Assembly: GCF_037201975.1 (NCBI RefSeq)
Contig: NZ_CP147520.1
Coordinates: 7,688,001 to 7,752,000 of the forward strand
Origin: Streptomyces sp. TG1A-60
Lineage (GTDB): Bacteria; Actinomycetota; Actinomycetes; Streptomycetales; Streptomycetaceae
DNA: 64,000 bases
Reading direction: 5' to 3'
The position numbers were made by a program, and so were the translations under genes. The notes below the pieces were generated by a model. That model searched no databases, was not told the DNA's origin, and saw nothing but the letters and a program-made list of their open reading frames with translations. Shown piece by piece: positions 1 to 11,754 of this stretch; position 1 is the stretch's first letter, and the number at the start of each line of letters is the position of its first letter.

Positions 1-3000
1 GAACCAGTCGGGGTCCACCAGCAGTTCCTTCTCCAGGGCGAGACCCCGGTCCACGGCCCGGCGCAACGACTCCGGGTCCGACTCCGCGCCCGCGCGGGCG
101 AGCTGGACGCCCGTCTGGAACACGCGGGCCTGCCGCAGATCGCGCACGTCACCGAGGAACAGCGCGCCGCCCGGTGCCAACAGCCCCATCGCCCCCCGGA
201 TCACCTGGCGCAGATGGTCCAGGCTGGGGAAGTACTGCACGACGGAGTTGATGACGACCGTGTCGAAGAAGCCGGCCGGCAGCCCGTCGGTGACCTCGGC
301 GGGCTGACAGCGCAGCTCGACCTTCCGGGCCAGCTCGGGGTCGGCCCGCAGGTCCTCGCCGAGCTTGCGGATCACGGGCGCGGCGAAGTCCGTCGCCCAG
401 TACGCCTCGGTGTCCGGGGCGAGCCGCGACAGCAGCAGACCGGAGCCGACGCCGATCTCCAGGACCCGCCTCGGCCCCAGCTCCCGGATCCGCTCCACCG
501 TGGCCTCACGCCACTCCCGCATGTGCTCCGGCGGGATCGGCTCGCCGTCGTAGGAGCTGTCCCAGCCCGCGAAGTCCTCGGTGAACAGGGCGGTGCCGAT
601 CTCGGTGTACTCGGCGGAGTAGATCTCCCGCCACTCGCCGATCTGCTCCCGCTCGGCCGACTCCCTCGCGCTTTCGTCGAGTTCGGCGGGCACGACATAT
701 CCCACGAGCCGCTTAGTACCGGGTGCGGAGGTGTCGTCACGGGCGATCACGGCGGCCTGCGACACCTCGGGGTGCTGCGCGAGCACGGTCTCGATCTCGC
801 CCAGCTCCACCCGGTGGCCCCGGATCTTGACCTGGTCGTCGGTGCGGCCGAGGAAGTCCAGATTGCCGTCCGGGCGACGCCGGACCAGGTCACCCGTGCG
901 GTACATCCGCTCGCCCGGCCGCCCGTACGGATCGGCCACGAACCGTTCGGCGGTCAGGCCCGGCCGGTCGAGATAGCCGCGCGCCAGACCGACACCCGCG
1001 ATGTACAGCTCGCCCGCCACACCGTCCGGCACCGGACGCATCCAGGTGTCGAGGACGCGGGCCCGGGTGGCCCGGATCGGACGGCCCACGGTCGGGGTCG
1101 CGCTGTCCCGCGTGCCACCGCCGAGCGTGTTGATCGTGTACTCGGTCGGCCCGTACAGGTTGTAGCCGTACGTCCCCTCCGTGTCCCGCAGCGTGTTCCA
1201 CACCGTCTCGGTGACGGCCTCGCCGCCGAGCAGCACCAGCGGAGGCCGGTGCCCCTCCAACAGTCCCTCCTCGATGAGGAGATGGGCGTATGTGGGGGTC
1301 ACGTTGACGACGTCGACGCGGTGTTCCTCGCAGTACGCCACCAGCGCGGTGGCGTCCCGCCGCAACTCCTCGTCGCAGACGTGGACCTCATGCCCCTCGA
1401 CGAGCCACAGCAGTTCCTCCCAGGACATGTCGAACGCGAACGACACGGTGTGCGCGATCCGCAGCCGCCGCCCGCCCGCCGACTCGACCGCCGGGGCGAA
1501 GATCTCCCTCTGGTGGTTGAGCTGCATGTTCGTCAGGCCGATGTACGGCGTGACGACACCCTTGGGCCGGCCGGTCGACCCCGAGGTGTAGATGACGTAC
1601 GCCGGGTGATCGAGGCTGAAGGACACCGACACCGGGTCGGCCGGGAGAGCCGCCAGCTCGGCCGCCACCTCCGGGGCGTCGAGCAGCACACGCGGCGTGT
1701 CGCCCGTCAGCGTCCGCGACACGGCCTGTGTGGACAGCAGGAGCAGCGGACGCGCGTCCGCCAGCATCAGCGACAGCCGCTCGGCCGGATGGTCCAGCTC
1801 CAGCGGCAGATACGCCGCCCCCGTACGCAGCACCGCGAACAGCGCCACCACCATGTCGATCGAGCGCGGCAGTCCGAGCGCGACGACCCGCTCGGGACCG
1901 GCTCCCCGCGCCATCAGCAACCGGGCCATGCGGTCGCAGCGCTCATCGAGTTCGGCGTAGGTGAGGGTCTGCGCGCCGAAGACCAGGGCGGTCGCGTCCG
2001 GGGTGCGGGCGGCCTGCGCGGCCAGCATGTCCGCCACCGTCTCGTGCGGCACGGGCCGGCGGTTCTCGGCCTCCTCGCGGGCCAGCGCGGCGACCTCGGC
2101 GGGCAGCAGCGGGTCCAGCGAGCCGACGGGGGCCGACGGATCGGCCACCAGCCGGTCCACCAGCAGCACGAATCGGTCCAACAGGCGCTGTGCGTCCGCG
2201 CCTTCGAGCAGGTCGGGACGGTAGGCGAGCGTCACCCGGATCCGCTCACCGGGCGTCACCACCAGGTTCGCCGGGTAGTGGGTCGCGTCCACGTTGGCCA
2301 CGGCCGTCGCGCCGTGCCGGTCGCGCAGCTCTGCCAGCCGCTCGTCGGTGTCGGCGTTGCGCAGCACGAACAGCGTGTCGAACAGCCGCCGGTGCCCCGT
2401 GTCGGCCTGGAGCACCCCCAGACCCAGGTACTCGTACGGCATCACCGACAGCCGCTCGCTCTGGACCCGGCGCAACAGGCCGAGAACCGGCTCACGCGGG
2501 TCGAAGGCGATGCGCGCGGGCACGGTGTTGAGGAACATGCCGATGACGTTCTCGACGTCGGGCACCTCGCTCGGCCGCCCGGCGACCGTCGTGCCGAACG
2601 CGATGTCCGTACGGCCGGTCGCGCCGGCCAGGACCAGTCCCCAGGCCGCGTTCAGCACGGTGTTGAGCGTCAGACCGTGGCCGCGCGAGGTGTCCCGCAG
2701 CCGCTCCGCGACCGGCGCGTCGAGCACGGCGTCCAGGTGCTCCGGGATCACCGGCTCCCGCCCCCGGTCGGAGGCGGTCGGCACCAGCAGCGTGGGCTCC
2801 TCGAAGCCCGACAGGGCGGCCCGCCACGCCCGGGTGGCCTCGGTGTCGTCCTGCCGCTCCAGCCAGGTCAGGTAGTCGCGGTACGAGCCGGGACGGGCGA
2901 GGCCCGCCGGGTCGCCGCCGCTCTCGTACAACGCGAACAGCTCGTCCAGGAACAGCCAGGCCGACCAGCCGTCCCACAGGATCAGATGACGACCGACGAC

Positions 3001-6000
3001 CAGCCGGTCCCCGCGCCCGTCACCGAGCCGCAGGAGCAGCATCCGGAAGAGCAGCGGGCGGGACAGGTCGAAGCGCCGCGACCGTGAATCGTCCAGCAAC
3101 TCCCGCATCCGCCGGTCCTGTTCGGTCACCGGCAGCCCCGCCAGATCCACCTCCGTCAACGGGATCTCGGCGTCCCGCACGATGAACTGCACCGGCTGGC
3201 GCAGCCCTTCGCTCGTGAACCCGGCCCGCAGACCGGGATTGCGGGCCAGCAGCGTGCGCAGGGCCGCCGACAACCGCTCGGCGTCCACGCGCTCTGCGAA
3301 GTCGAAGGACTCGTGGACGGTGTAGACGTCCAGGGAGCTGTCGTCGAAGTTCGAGTGGAAGAACAGGCCCTCCTGGAGCGGGGCGAGGGGCCACACGTCC
3401 TCGATCCGGCCGGGGGCGAGCCGCTCGACCCGCTCCCGCTCCTCCTCGGTCAGCGTGAACGCGGACGGGGAAGGAGTGCCCCTCGCGGCCGTCTCCCCGA
3501 TGCCGGCCGCCGCCGCGAGCCCCGCCGGAGTGCGGTGCTCGAACACCTCCCGGGGGCCGATCACCAGACCCGCGCGACGGGCCCGGCTGGAGACGGCGAT
3601 GGAGCTGATGCTGTCCCCGCCGAGCAGGAAGAAGTCGTCGTCGACACCGACCTCCGCCAGCTTCAGCACGGCCGCGAAGATCTCCGTGAGCAGTTGTTCC
3701 CCGGGACCGGCCGGGGCGCGGGTGACCGTGGCCCGTACGACCTGCGGGGCGGGCAGGGCGGCCCGGTCCAGCTTGCCGCTGGGGGTGAGCGGCAAGGCGT
3801 CGAGAACCACCCAGGCACTCGGCACCATGGGGGAGGGCAGGGAGCGGGCCAGGGCCTCGTGGAGGCCGGTCACCCCGGTGGCGCCGACGGGCACCACATA
3901 CGCGACGAGCGCGTCCTCGCGTACCGTCACGGCGGCCTGCGCCACCTCCGGCAGCCGTACGAGCGCGGCCTCGACCTCACCGGGTTCGATCCGGTTGCCG
4001 CGCAGCTTGACCTGGCGGTCGGTGCGGCCCAGATACTCGATCACCCCGTCCGCGCGGCGTCGTACCAGGTCACCGGTGCGGTACATCCGGCTGCCGGGCG
4101 GCCCGTACGGGTCGGCGGTGAACCGCTCGGCGGTCAGCGCCGGACGGGCGTGGTAGCCGCGGGCGAGCTGGACACCGGTCAGGTACAGCTCGCCGGGGAC
4201 ATGGTCGGGCACGGGCCGCAGACAGGAGTCCAGGATCCGCAGGCCGGTGTTCCATACGGGCCGCCCGATGGGCACGGACGCGCCGAAGTCCGCGTCGCGG
4301 GCGTACGGGTGGTGCGTGACGTCGACGGCCGCCTCGGTCGGGCCGTACAGGTTGTGCAGCGGAACGCCCGTCATCGCGTGCCAGCGGGAGGCCGCGGTGG
4401 CCGGGAGCGCCTCGCCGCTGCTCAGCACCCGGCGCAGCGAGGCCGCCCAGGTGGGGTCGCCCGTGACCTCGTCGTGCCGGAGGAAGGCCTCCAGCATCGA
4501 CGGCACGAAGTGCAGGGTGGTGACGGACCGCGCGCGTACGAGGTCCGCCAGGTAGGCGGGGTCGCGGTGGCCGTCCGGCCGGGCGAGCACCACGGCCGCG
4601 CCTTCGAGGAGCGGCCAGAAGAACTCCCACACGGACACGTCGAAACTGGACGGCGTCTTCTGCAGCACCCGGTCGTCGGGGCCCAACCCGTATTCGTCCT
4701 GCATCCACGCGAGCCGGTTCACGATGGCGCGGTGGGAAACGACGACGCCCTTGGGGAGGCCGGTCGAGCCGGAGGTGTAGATGAGGTAGGCGGGGTCGTC
4801 GGGACGTGCGACGTCCCCGGCCGCCTCGGCGGGCTCGTCCTCCATGGCGTCGATCAGCAGCACGGAAGGAACGCTCCGCTCGGGCGGGCCGGGCAGCTGG
4901 GGCAGTCGGCCGGCCGTCGCGGTCAGTGTGACCACCGTCGTGGCGCCCGAGTCGGCGAGCATGTGGGTCACCCGGTCGGCCGGGTAGTCCAGGTCCACCG
5001 GCAGGTAGGCGGCACCCGCCTTCAGCACGCCCAGCAACGCCACCATCAGCTCTGTCGAACGCGGTACGGCGACCGCCACGAACGCCCCCGGTCCGGCACC
5101 CCGTCCGCGCAGCCGAGCAGCCAACACCTCGGCACGGGCGTCCAGTTCGGCATAACTCAGCCGCTCGTCCCCGAAGACGACGGCCGTCGCGTCCGGGGTC
5201 CGGGCGACCTGCGCGGCGAACCCGTCCGCCAGCGTGGATTCCGGTACCAGGCGTTCCTCGCCGGAGGGGTGGGCGCGCAGCGCCTCGTCGGCGGACAGCA
5301 GTTCGACGGAGCCGGCTGCGTGGTCCGGGGCCTCGGCGATGGCCTCCAGGACGCGGGCCAGACGGTCACCGAGGGCGCGGACCCGGTCGCCGTCGAGGCG
5401 TTCCGCGTGGTGCTTGAGCCGCAGGTCGAGCCGTCGGCCGGGCTTGACGACGAGGGCGAGGGGATAGTGCACGGCGTCGTGGAAGGCGTCACCGGTGATC
5501 CGTACGGTGCCCGAGGAGTCCCGGAGGTCGGTCTCGGCAGGGTAGTTCTCGAACACCACCAGGGTGTCGAAGAGTTCGCCGGAGCCCGCGTGTCCGGCGA
5601 TCCGCTGGATCTCGGCCAGGCCCAGATGCTGGTGGTCCAGCAGCCGGGCCTGCTCCTCCTGGAGACGGACCAGCAGGGCGGCGAGGGTTTCGCCGGGGGT
5701 CCAACGGAAGCGTGTCGGCAGGGTGTTGATGAACAGGCCCACCATCGAGGCGATGCCGTCGACCTCGCCGTCGCGCCCCGAGACCGTGGTGCCGAAAACG
5801 ACGTCGGCACGGCCTGTCAGCCTGCCCAGCAGCAGCCCCCAGGCGCCCTGGACCACCGTGCCGAGGGTGACGCCGCGCTCACGGGCCCGCTCGGTGAGCC
5901 GCGCGGTGGTCCGCTCGGACAGCTCCACCCGCACCTGTTCCGGCCGCACGGGCACCCCGTCGGTGGGAACGCCGACCAGCCGCGTCGGCGCGTCCAGCCC

Positions 6001-9000
6001 GGCGAGCGCGTCACGCCAGGCCGCGCGGGCCGCGTCACGGTCCTGCGCGGCGAGGCGGCGCAGGAAACCGCGATAGGGGGCGACTTCGGGCAGCGGCGGA
6101 GTTCCGGTGCCGTAGTACGCCATCAGCTCGCGGTGCAGGACCGGCAACGACCAGCCGTCCGCCACGATGTGATGGAACGTCAGCACCAGTCGGCTGCGTT
6201 CCTCGCCGAGCCGGACCAGGGCACAGCGCAGCAGCGGCGGCGCGGCCAGGTCGAACCCCCGGGCCCGCTCGTCCGCGGCCACCGCGTCGCCCAGCGATTG
6301 CCGGGTCTGCCCGTCCTGCGTCGAGAGGTCGACCTCCCGCCACGGCAGTTCGGCGTCCTGGGTGACGATCTGCACCGCAGTGCCGTCGGGCCGCCGGCGA
6401 AAGGCGGCCCGCAGCGGCGCGTGCCGGTCCAGCAGGGCCTGTGCGGCCTGGCGCAGCACGGAGCCGTCGACGGGTCCGGCCAGGTCGAGGATTTGCTGGA
6501 CGACGTAGGTGTCCCCGTCGGCACCGCCGGTGAGGGAGTGGAAGAAGAAGCCCTGCTGGAGCGGGGTGAGCGGGAGGAGTTCCGCCATGGGCAGCGGGTG
6601 CGTGCCCTGGATCTCGGCGAGTTCGGCATCGTCGAGCTCCACCAGCGGGCCGTCGGCGGTGGGCTCGGTGGTGTGATCGGCGACGCGCTCGACGGCGGCC
6701 TTCGCCAGTGCCTCGACCGTGCGGTGCCGGAACACCTCACGGGTGGTGAGCCTGAGCCCCGACTCCCGTGCCCGGATCAGGAGTTGGATCGCGCTGATGC
6801 TGTCGCCGCCGAGGGCGAGGAAGTCGTCCTCGGCCGTCACCGCACCCAGGCCCAGCACCTCGGCGTACAGGGCGCAGAGCAGCTTCTCGCGGGCGGTTCG
6901 CGGGGCGCGGCCGGAGCTCATCGCCGCGTAGTCCGGGGCCGGCAGCGCCCGCGCGTCGATCTTGCCGCTGGGGGTGACCGGCAGGGCGTGCAGCGGGACG
7001 AACGCCGAGGGGACCATGTAGTCGGGCAGCCACTCGGCGGCGTGCCCCCGCAGGGCGCGCATCAGCGCGCCGACGTCGCGGAAGGGTGCGGGCCGGTTGG
7101 CATGGGGATAGGCGGCGGCCGTCCGGTAGAGGGGGCCGAAGGGGCCGTCGAGGACGAGAACGGCGTCGAACGCGCCGTCGTCGGCGCTGCCGCTCCAGGT
7201 GAGAGCCGCCCGGTAGCCGTGCTGCGCCGCCAGCGCGTGCACCTCCTCCGGATCGGTCCCGGCAGCCGCCTCCCCGCTGCTGCCCTCCAGCCGCCGCAGG
7301 TCCGCCAGGTCGTCCGCGAGGCGTGCGTTGGGCACACCGGTGACCCGGAGCCCGTCCGGCCGCCCCGCCAGCAGCTCCGCCAGTCCGTCGAGGCCGCCGA
7401 CCGCCGCCCAGGGGATCTCCGGTACCTTCGGGGCGGCCGTCGGCGCACCGGGGCGCAGCACGACGTCGTACCGGTACCGGCTCAGCTCGTTGTGGTGAGC
7501 GGCCCGCTTGATCCGGATCTCCGCGTCGAAGCCGTCGAGCGCGGCGAAGAAGTCCGGGTCGAGGAGGAGTTCACCCTCCCAGCGCACCGACCGCTCCACG
7601 GCCGCCCGAAGCGCGCTCTTGTCCTCGCCCTCGCTCTCGCCACCGGTCGCCCGGCGGGTCTCCACCGCCGCGCGCAGCGTGCGCAGCAGCCGAAGGTTGC
7701 GTACGTCACCGACGAAGATCCGCCCGCCGGGCGCCAGCAGCCCCGACACCTGGCGCAGTACGTCGACGAGGTACTCCCCGCCGGGGAAGTACTGCGCGAC
7801 CGAGTTGATGACGACCGTGTCGAAGTACCCGGCGGGCAGCCCGTCGGTGTCATGGGCCGGCCGGGCCCGCAGCTGGACCTTCGCGGCCAGCTCCGGATCG
7901 GCGTCGACCTGCGCGCGCAGCGCCGCGACGGCCTGCGCCGAGAGATCGGTGCCCCAGTACGCCTCGCAGTCGGGCGCGATCCGGGACAGGAGCAGGCCAC
8001 TGCCGACACCGATCTCCAGCACCCGCCGCACCGGGCCCAGTTCACGGATGCGGTCGACGGTCGCCGCCCGCCACTCGCGCATCTCCTCCACGGGGATCGG
8101 CGTCCCGTCGTACATGCTGTTCCAGCCCGCGTAGTTCTCGCGGAGGCCGGGTCCGGCGGCGCCTTCCGCCGGATCTCCCGCGTCCTCGGAACCGGCCGCG
8201 CCGTAAAGGAGTTCGTGCAGCTCCTTCCACTCCTCGACCTGCGTGTCCGGGTCCGCGTCGCGCGGCCCGTCGAGGGCGGGCACGACATAGGCGGCGAGGC
8301 GGCGGTCGCCGGGCCGGTCCTCCCGGACGACCACGGTGACCTGGTCGACGGCCGGGTGGCCGCGCAGCACCGACTCGATCTCGCCCGGCTCGATACGGAA
8401 ACCACGGATCTTGACCTGGGCGTCGGCACGCCCCAGGAACTCCAGCCGCCCGTCGGCCCGCCGACGGACCAGGTCACCCGTGCGGTACAGCCGCTCCCCG
8501 GGCTCCCCGAACGGATCGGCGACGAACCGCTCGGCGGTCAGGTCCGGCCGCCCGAGATAGCCCCGGGCCAGGCCCGCCCCGCCCAGGTACAGCTCGCCGG
8601 TGACCCCGGCGGGAACCGGCCGCAGGAACGCGTCGAGGACATACGCCCGGGTCCCCGGGTCGGGCACCCCGATCGGGACGATCGCCCCGGCCGGGGTGTC
8701 CGGGTCGCACAGCCCGAGCGTGGAGTTGGTGGTGGCCTCGGTCGGGCCGTAGGCGTTGAACATCATCCGCCCGCGCGCGTACCGTCCCACCAGCTCGGGG
8801 GAGACCCGCTCGGTACCCGCCAACAGCGTCGCGGCCGGCGGCAGTCGGACGTCCTCGGGCAGGGCGGCGAGCAGTGCCGGCGGCAGGATCATGAAGGTGA
8901 CGCCGTGCGCGTGGGCGTAGTCGGCGAGGGGCGCGCCGGGCACCCGCCGCTGTGCCGGTACGACGACGAGCCGGCCGCCGGACAGCAGCCCGAGGCACAG

Positions 9001-10299
9001 GTCCCAGAACGCCACGTCGAAGCTCGGCGAGGCGAACTGCAGCACCCGGCTGTGCGGGCCGATGCCGAACCGCTCGCTCTGCGTCGCCACCAGCTTCGCC
9101 ACGCCGCTGTGTGCGAGAACCACACCCTTGGGGCGGCCGGTCGAGCCCGACGTGTAGATCACGTAGGCGGCGTTCAGGGCGGTCAGAGGTGCCCCGCGCT
9201 CCTCCTCGGTGGGGTCGTGGACCGGTCGCCGCGCCAGTTCGGCGGCCGTGGCGGGCGAGTCGGACTCCAGGACCGTCATGCCGTCGGCCGGGGTGGGGAG
9301 GTCGCGCGCGGTCTCCCTGGTGGTCACCATGCAGACGGGCCGCGCGTCGCCGAGCATGTACGCGATCCGTTCGGCCGGGTAGTCGTGGTCGATCGGCAGA
9401 TAGGCGGCGCCCGACTTCAGGACGGCCACCTCCGCCACGATCAGCTCGGCGGAGCGGGGCAGCGCGAGAGCGACGATCCGCTCCGGACCCGCCCCCCGGG
9501 CGATGAGCGCGTGCGCCAGGCGGTTCGCCCGCTCGTCCAGCTCGGCGTAGGTGAGTTCCTCGTCCTCGAAGACCAGCGCCACGGCGTCCGGCCGCTGCCG
9601 TACCCGCGCGGCGAACATCGCGGGCCAGGTGTCCGCCGGCACCGTGTGCGCCGTGTCGTTCCAGTCGACGACGACCTGGCGGTACTCCCGCGGCCCCATC
9701 AGATCGAGCCGGGCCACCGGCGCGTCGGGCCGGGCCAGGGCGTCGGTGAGAAGGGTCCGGTAGTGGCCGAGGAACCGCTCGATCGTCGTACCGTCGAAGA
9801 TGCCGGGGTGGTACGACGCCCGCGCCGAACCCTCGCCCACCTCCAGCAGCACGTCCACCGGGGCGGGCAGCTCACCGGCGGGCCGGGCGGGCGTGGCGAA
9901 CGCCGTGTTGAAGAGCAGCCCGCCGCCGCGCGTCGGCCGGGGCCGCAGCTCGTCGACCAGGAGGCCGACGGGCACCCGATGGGTCTGCGCCTCCTCCCAC
10001 GCCTGCGTCACCCGCCGCACCAACTCGGCGAAAGTGGGCTCGTGTTCGACAAACACCCTCAGCGGGAGCCCGTCGTGCCCCACGGTCAGGTCCGTCGCCC
10101 CGGTGTAGCGGTGCAGCAGCGCGACGAACGCCGCGAGACGTACGGCGTCGGGGGCGTCCGGGACATCCGCCAGCTCGCGGACGTCCCGTTGGGGAAGCGG
10201 CTGCGGCGGATGGGGCCGATCGGCGGGCAGTGAGACCTCGAGCGGAAGCGGTGTGAGCAACCGCCGCCAATGGGCCAGGACTTCCTCGGAACCGCACAC
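1..10299 (-). CDS. Hydroxamate siderophore non-ribosomal peptide synthetase, 3' end outside window
   Basis: The gene builds a peptide siderophore; 3433 codons are visible and it stays open at base 1. Domain order, in residues: C-terminal half of a condensation domain (1-190, no HHxxxDG); A1 (190-680) with a methyltransferase inserted before its last subdomain (about 680-950, motif [14 protein letters not shown]); T1 (LGGDSI, Ser near 1168); C1 with HHIVADG; A2 (1675-2165); T2 (Ser near 2231); C2 whose active motif reads HLILWDG; A3 (from 2740), again interrupted by a methyltransferase that runs off the edge. Hand-read specificity codes are DVWILGATNK (hydroxyornithine-like) for A1, DVWHLSLVDK (serine) for A2, and DMENLGLIN plus an unseen last residue for A3, which matches the coelichelin formyl-hydroxyornithine code. 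No epimerase domain is seen. Start: GTG at 10299 has GGGGAGG nine bases upstream; an in-frame ATG at 10356 almost abuts the iron box and lacks such a site. T1, T2, C2 and A1 all fall in one frame. Confidence 0.93.
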   Translation of the reverse strand, partial: MCGSEEVLAHWRRLLTPLPLEVSLPADRPHPPQPLPQRDVRELADVPDAPDAVRLAAFVALLHRYTGATDLTVGHDGLPLRVFVEHEPTFAELVRRVTQAWEEAQTHRVPVGLLVDELRPRPTRGGGLLFNTAFATPARPAGELPAPVDVLLEVGEGSARASYHPGIFDGTTIERFLGHYRTLLTDALARPDAPVARLDLMGPREYRQVVVDWNDTAHTVPADTWPAMFAARVRQRPDAVALVFEDEELTYAELDERANRLAHALIARGAGPERIVALALPRSAELIVAEVAVLKSGAAYLPIDHDYPAERIAYMLGDARPVCMVTTRETARDLPTPADGMTVLESDSPATAAELARRPVHDPTEEERGAPLTALNAAYVIYTSGSTGRPKGVVLAHSGVAKLVATQSERFGIGPHSRVLQFASPSFDVAFWDLCLGLLSGGRLVVVPAQRRVPGAPLADYAHAHGVTFMILPPALLAALPEDVRLPPAATLLAGTERVSPELVGRYARGRMMFNAYGPTEATTNSTLGLCDPDTPAGAIVPIGVPDPGTRAYVLDAFLRPVPAGVTGELYLGGAGLARGYLGRPDLTAERFVADPFGEPGERLYRTGDLVRRRADGRLEFLGRADAQVKIRGFRIEPGEIESVLRGHPAVDQVTVVVREDRPGDRRLAAYVVPALDGPRDADPDTQVEEWKELHELLYGAAGSEDAGDPAEGAAGPGLRENYAGWNSMYDGTPIPVEEMREWRAATVDRIRELGPVRRVLEIGVGSGLLLSRIAPDCEAYWGTDLSAQAVAALRAQVDADPELAAKVQLRARPAHDTDGLPAGYFDTVVINSVAQYFPGGEYLVDVLRQVSGLLAPGGRIFVGDVRNLRLLRTLRAAVETRRATGGESEGEDKSALRAAVERSVRWEGELLLDPDFFAALDGFDAEIRIKRAAHHNELSRYRYDVVLRPGAPTAAPKVPEIPWAAVGGLDGLAELLAGRPDGLRVTGVPNARLADDLADLRRLEGSSGEAAAGTDPEEVHALAAQHGYRAALTWSGSADDGAFDAVLVLDGPFGPLYRTAAAYPHANRPAPFRDVGALMRALRGHAAEWLPDYMVPSAFVPLHALPVTPSGKIDARALPAPDYAAMSSGRAPRTAREKLLCALYAEVLGLGAVTAEDDFLALGGDSISAIQLLIRARESGLRLTTREVFRHRTVEALAKAAVERVADHTTEPTADGPLVELDDAELAEIQGTHPLPMAELLPLTPLQQGFFFHSLTGGADGDTYVVQQILDLAGPVDGSVLRQAAQALLDRHAPLRAAFRRRPDGTAVQIVTQDAELPWREVDLSTQDGQTRQSLGDAVAADERARGFDLAAPPLLRCALVRLGEERSRLVLTFHHIVADGWSLPVLHRELMAYYGTGTPPLPEVAPYRGFLRRLAAQDRDAARAAWRDALAGLDAPTRLVGVPTDGVPVRPEQVRVELSERTTARLTERARERGVTLGTVVQGAWGLLLGRLTGRADVVFGTTVSGRDGEVDGIASMVGLFINTLPTRFRWTPGETLAALLVRLQEEQARLLDHQHLGLAEIQRIAGHAGSGELFDTLVVFENYPAETDLRDSSGTVRITGDAFHDAVHYPLALVVKPGRRLDLRLKHHAERLDGDRVRALGDRLARVLEAIAEAPDHAAGSVELLSADEALRAHPSGEERLVPESTLADGFAAQVARTPDATAVVFGDERLSYAELDARAEVLAARLRGRGAGPGAFVAVAVPRSTELMVALLGVLKAGAAYLPVDLDYPADRVTHMLADSGATTVVTLTATAGRLPQLPGPPERSVPSVLLIDAMEDEPAEAAGDVARPDDPAYLIYTSGSTGLPKGVVVSHRAIVNRLAWMQDEYGLGPDDRVLQKTPSSFDVSVWEFFWPLLEGAAVVLARPDGHRDPAYLADLVRARSVTTLHFVPSMLEAFLRHDEVTGDPTWAASLRRVLSSGEALPATAASRWHAMTGVPLHNLYGPTEAAVDVTHHPYARDADFGASVPIGRPVWNTGLRILDSCLRPVPDHVPGELYLTGVQLARGYHARPALTAERFTADPYGPPGSRMYRTGDLVRRRADGVIEYLGRTDRQVKLRGNRIEPGEVEAALVRLPEVAQAAVTVREDALVAYVVPVGATGVTGLHEALARSLPSPMVPSAWVVLDALPLTPSGKLDRAALPAPQVVRATVTRAPAGPGEQLLTEIFAAVLKLAEVGVDDDFFLLGGDSISSIAVSSRARRAGLVIGPREVFEHRTPAGLAAAAGIGETAARGTPSPSAFTLTEEERERVERLAPGRIEDVWPLAPLQEGLFFHSNFDDSSLDVYTVHESFDFAERVDAERLSAALRTLLARNPGLRAGFTSEGLRQPVQFIVRDAEIPLTEVDLAGLPVTEQDRRMRELLDDSRSRRFDLSRPLLFRMLLLRLGDGRGDRLVVGRHLILWDGWSAWLFLDELFALYESGGDPAGLARPGSYRDYLTWLERQDDTEATRAWRAALSGFEEPTLLVPTASDRGREPVIPEHLDAVLDAPVAERLRDTSRGHGLTLNTVLNAAWGLVLAGATGRTDIAFGTTVAGRPSEVPDVENVIGMFLNTVPARIAFDPREPVLGLLRRVQSERLSVMPYEYLGLGVLQADTGHRRLFDTLFVLRNADTDERLAELRDRHGATAVANVDATHYPANLVVTPGERIRVTLAYRPDLLEGADAQRLLDRFVLLVDRLVADPSAPVGSLDPLLPAEVAALAREEAENRRPVPHETVADMLAAQAARTPDATALVFGAQTLTYAELDERCDRMARLLMARGAGPERVVALGLPRSIDMVVALFAVLRTGAAYLPLELDHPAERLSLMLADARPLLLLSTQAVSRTLTGDTPRVLLDAPEVAAELAALPADPVSVSFSLDHPAYVIYTSGSTGRPKGVVTPYIGLTNMQLNHQREIFAPAVESAGGRRLRIAHTVSFAFDMSWEELLWLVEGHEVHVCDEELRRDATALVAYCEEHRVDVVNVTPTYAHLLIEEGLLEGHRPPLVLLGGEAVTETVWNTLRDTEGTYGYNLYGPTEYTINTLGGGTRDSATPTVGRPIRATRARVLDTWMRPVPDGVAGELYIAGVGLARGYLDRPGLTAERFVADPYGRPGERMYRTGDLVRRRPDGNLDFLGRTDDQVKIRGHRVELGEIETVLAQHPEVSQAAVIARDDTSAPGTKRLVGYVVPAELDESARESAEREQIGEWREIYSAEYTEIGTALFTEDFAGWDSSYDGEPIPPEHMREWREATVERIRELGPRRVLEIGVGSGLLLSRLAPDTEAYWATDFAAPVIRKLGEDLRADPELARKVELRCQPAEVTDGLPAGFFDTVVINSVVQYFPSLDHLRQVIRGAMGLLAPGGALFLGDVRDLRQARVFQTGVQLARAGAESDPESLRRAVDRGLALEKELLVDPDWF

Positions 10300-10358
10300 A
10301 GCAGTGAGCCTCCCCAGCGGGTCGGGGTCCCGGCCCTGGGCCGGGGTCGCCGACATAC

Positions 10359-10377
10359 TAAGGTAAGGGTTACCTAA
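10359..10377. promoter_or_regulatory. Iron box (DmdR1/IdeR operator) of the NRPS gene
   Basis: TAAGGTAAGGGTTACCTAA is a near-perfect inverted repeat. It matches about 15 of 19 positions of the Streptomyces iron box TTAGGTTAGGCTCACCTAA, as remembered. It lies 60 bases upstream of the NRPS GTG start, where a repressor bound with ferrous iron would cover the promoter. Iron starvation would therefore switch the gene on. Confidence 0.8.
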
Positions 10378-10464
10378 TTCACAGGGTGCTCATGGTGAGT
10401 TACCCCGGGGGCGGCACGGCAACCCGCGGAAGACCTACAGTTCAACCTGCACTCGCCCTACAGT

Positions 10465-10483
10465 TAAGGTAAGCCTCATCAAA
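10465..10483 (+). promoter_or_regulatory. Weaker iron box upstream of the importer genes
   Basis: TAAGGTAAGCCTCATCAAA matches about 14 of 19 iron-box positions, with a good left half and a degenerate right half. It ends 13 bases before the first permease start. Together with the stronger box at 10359 it suggests both divergent units respond to DmdR1-type repressors. The match is inferred by eye. Confidence 0.55.
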
Positions 10484-10496
10484 GAAAGTTGAAGAC

Positions 10497-11537
10497 GTGG
10501 GGACCTCGACGGTCCGGGCGGCGAAAGGCCCCCGCGCGGTACTGCTGCTCGCGCTCTCGGGCGTGGCCCTGCTCACACTGTGCGCCCTGTCGATGGCGTT
10601 CGGCGCGCTCGGCGTTCCCCTCGACCAGGTGGGGCGCACCCTGCTCGGGGACGCGCCCAACTCCCGTATCGACAACGTCATCTGGGCGGTTCGTCTGCCG
10701 CGCACGGCCCTCGGCCTCGCCACCGGCGCCGCCCTCGGCCTCGCGGGCGCGCTCATGCAGGCCCTGACCCGCAATCCGCTCGCGGACCCGGGCATTCTCG
10801 GTGTCAGCGCCGGCGCCGCCTTCGCGGTCGTCCTGTCGGTCGGTGTGCTCGGCATCGGCTCGGTCTACGGATACATCTGGTTCGCCTTCGGTGGCGCCCT
10901 CGTCGCCAGCGTCCTGGTGTACCTCCTCGGCGGACTCGGCCGGTCCGGCTCCACCCCGGTCAAGCTCGCCCTGGCCGGTGTCGCCGTGACCTCCCTGCTG
11001 TTCTCGCTGACCAGCGCCATCGCCCTCACCGACCCGGACGCCCTGAACCGCTACCGCTTCTGGAACGCGGGCTCCCTCGCCAACCAGAACGAGGAGGTCC
11101 TGTTCCGCGTCCTGCCGTTCCTGGCCGTCGGCGCCGTCCTCGCCGTAGCCTGCGCCCCGGCCCTGAACAGACTCGCGCTCGGCGACGACGTCGCGAAGTC
11201 GCTCGGGCTCAAGCTCGGCCTGGTCCGTGTCCAGGGCGTCGTGGCCGTCACCCTGCTCACCGGGGGAGCGGTCGCCGTCATCGGGCCCGTCGTCTTCGTC
11301 GGCCTGGTCGTCCCGCACATCGCCCGTGTGCTCGCCCAACTGGCCGGCCTCGGCCCGGACCACCGCTGGCTGCTGCCCCTGTCCGCCGTCCTCGCCCCCT
11401 GCCTGCTGCTGGCCGCCGACATCGCCGGCCGCCTGATCGCCCGCCCGATCGAGGTCCAGGCCGGCATCCTCGTCGCCTTCATCGGCGGTCCCTTCTTCAT
11501 CGCCCTGGTCCGCCGCCGCCGACTCGCGGAGCTGTGA
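10497..11537 (+). CDS. Iron-siderophore ABC importer permease, FecCD family
   Basis: This 346-residue membrane protein would form half of the channel that brings ferric siderophore across the cytoplasmic membrane. About nine or ten hydrophobic segments fill the length. Family marks are LPRTALGLATGAALGLAGAL near the N-terminus, TRNPLADPGILGVSAGA, and GPVVFVGLVVPHIAR in the second half. The GTG start at 10497 sits just behind a candidate iron box; GAAG is the only weak ribosome site. It opens a permease-permease-ATPase run divergent from the NRPS, the same gene types as cchC-cchD-cchE of the coelichelin cluster. The exact siderophore cannot be read from the permease. Confidence 0.92.
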   Translation: MGTSTVRAAKGPRAVLLLALSGVALLTLCALSMAFGALGVPLDQVGRTLLGDAPNSRIDNVIWAVRLPRTALGLATGAALGLAGALMQALTRNPLADPGILGVSAGAAFAVVLSVGVLGIGSVYGYIWFAFGGALVASVLVYLLGGLGRSGSTPVKLALAGVAVTSLLFSLTSAIALTDPDALNRYRFWNAGSLANQNEEVLFRVLPFLAVGAVLAVACAPALNRLALGDDVAKSLGLKLGLVRVQGVVAVTLLTGGAVAVIGPVVFVGLVVPHIARVLAQLAGLGPDHRWLLPLSAVLAPCLLLAADIAGRLIARPIEVQAGILVAFIGGPFFIALVRRRRLAEL

Positions 11538-11754
11538 ACCATGACGTCCCGACTGCGGCACTGCCCACCCATGACCTCCGAATCCGCGAAGCCACCGGCC
11601 CACGACGGCCGGGCGAGCCTGGGGCGGTGGTGGCGGGGGTCGAGTGTGCGGGGTCGCCGGTTCGCGGCGGCCCGCGGTGTGGAGCCGTGCTGGTGGAGTC
11701 CAAGGGCGCAGAGCCGCCGTCCCATGGCGGCCCGACGCGTGGAGATGTGAACCG

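Noticed and set aside
214..10233. Very long open frames on the plus strand across the NRPS region
   Set aside because: They are antisense to a gene whose domains and motifs read cleanly on the minus strand. High GC keeps the antisense frame open.
11541..11750. Small gene between the two permeases
   Set aside because: Composition and lack of a ribosome site argue against it; probably spacer.
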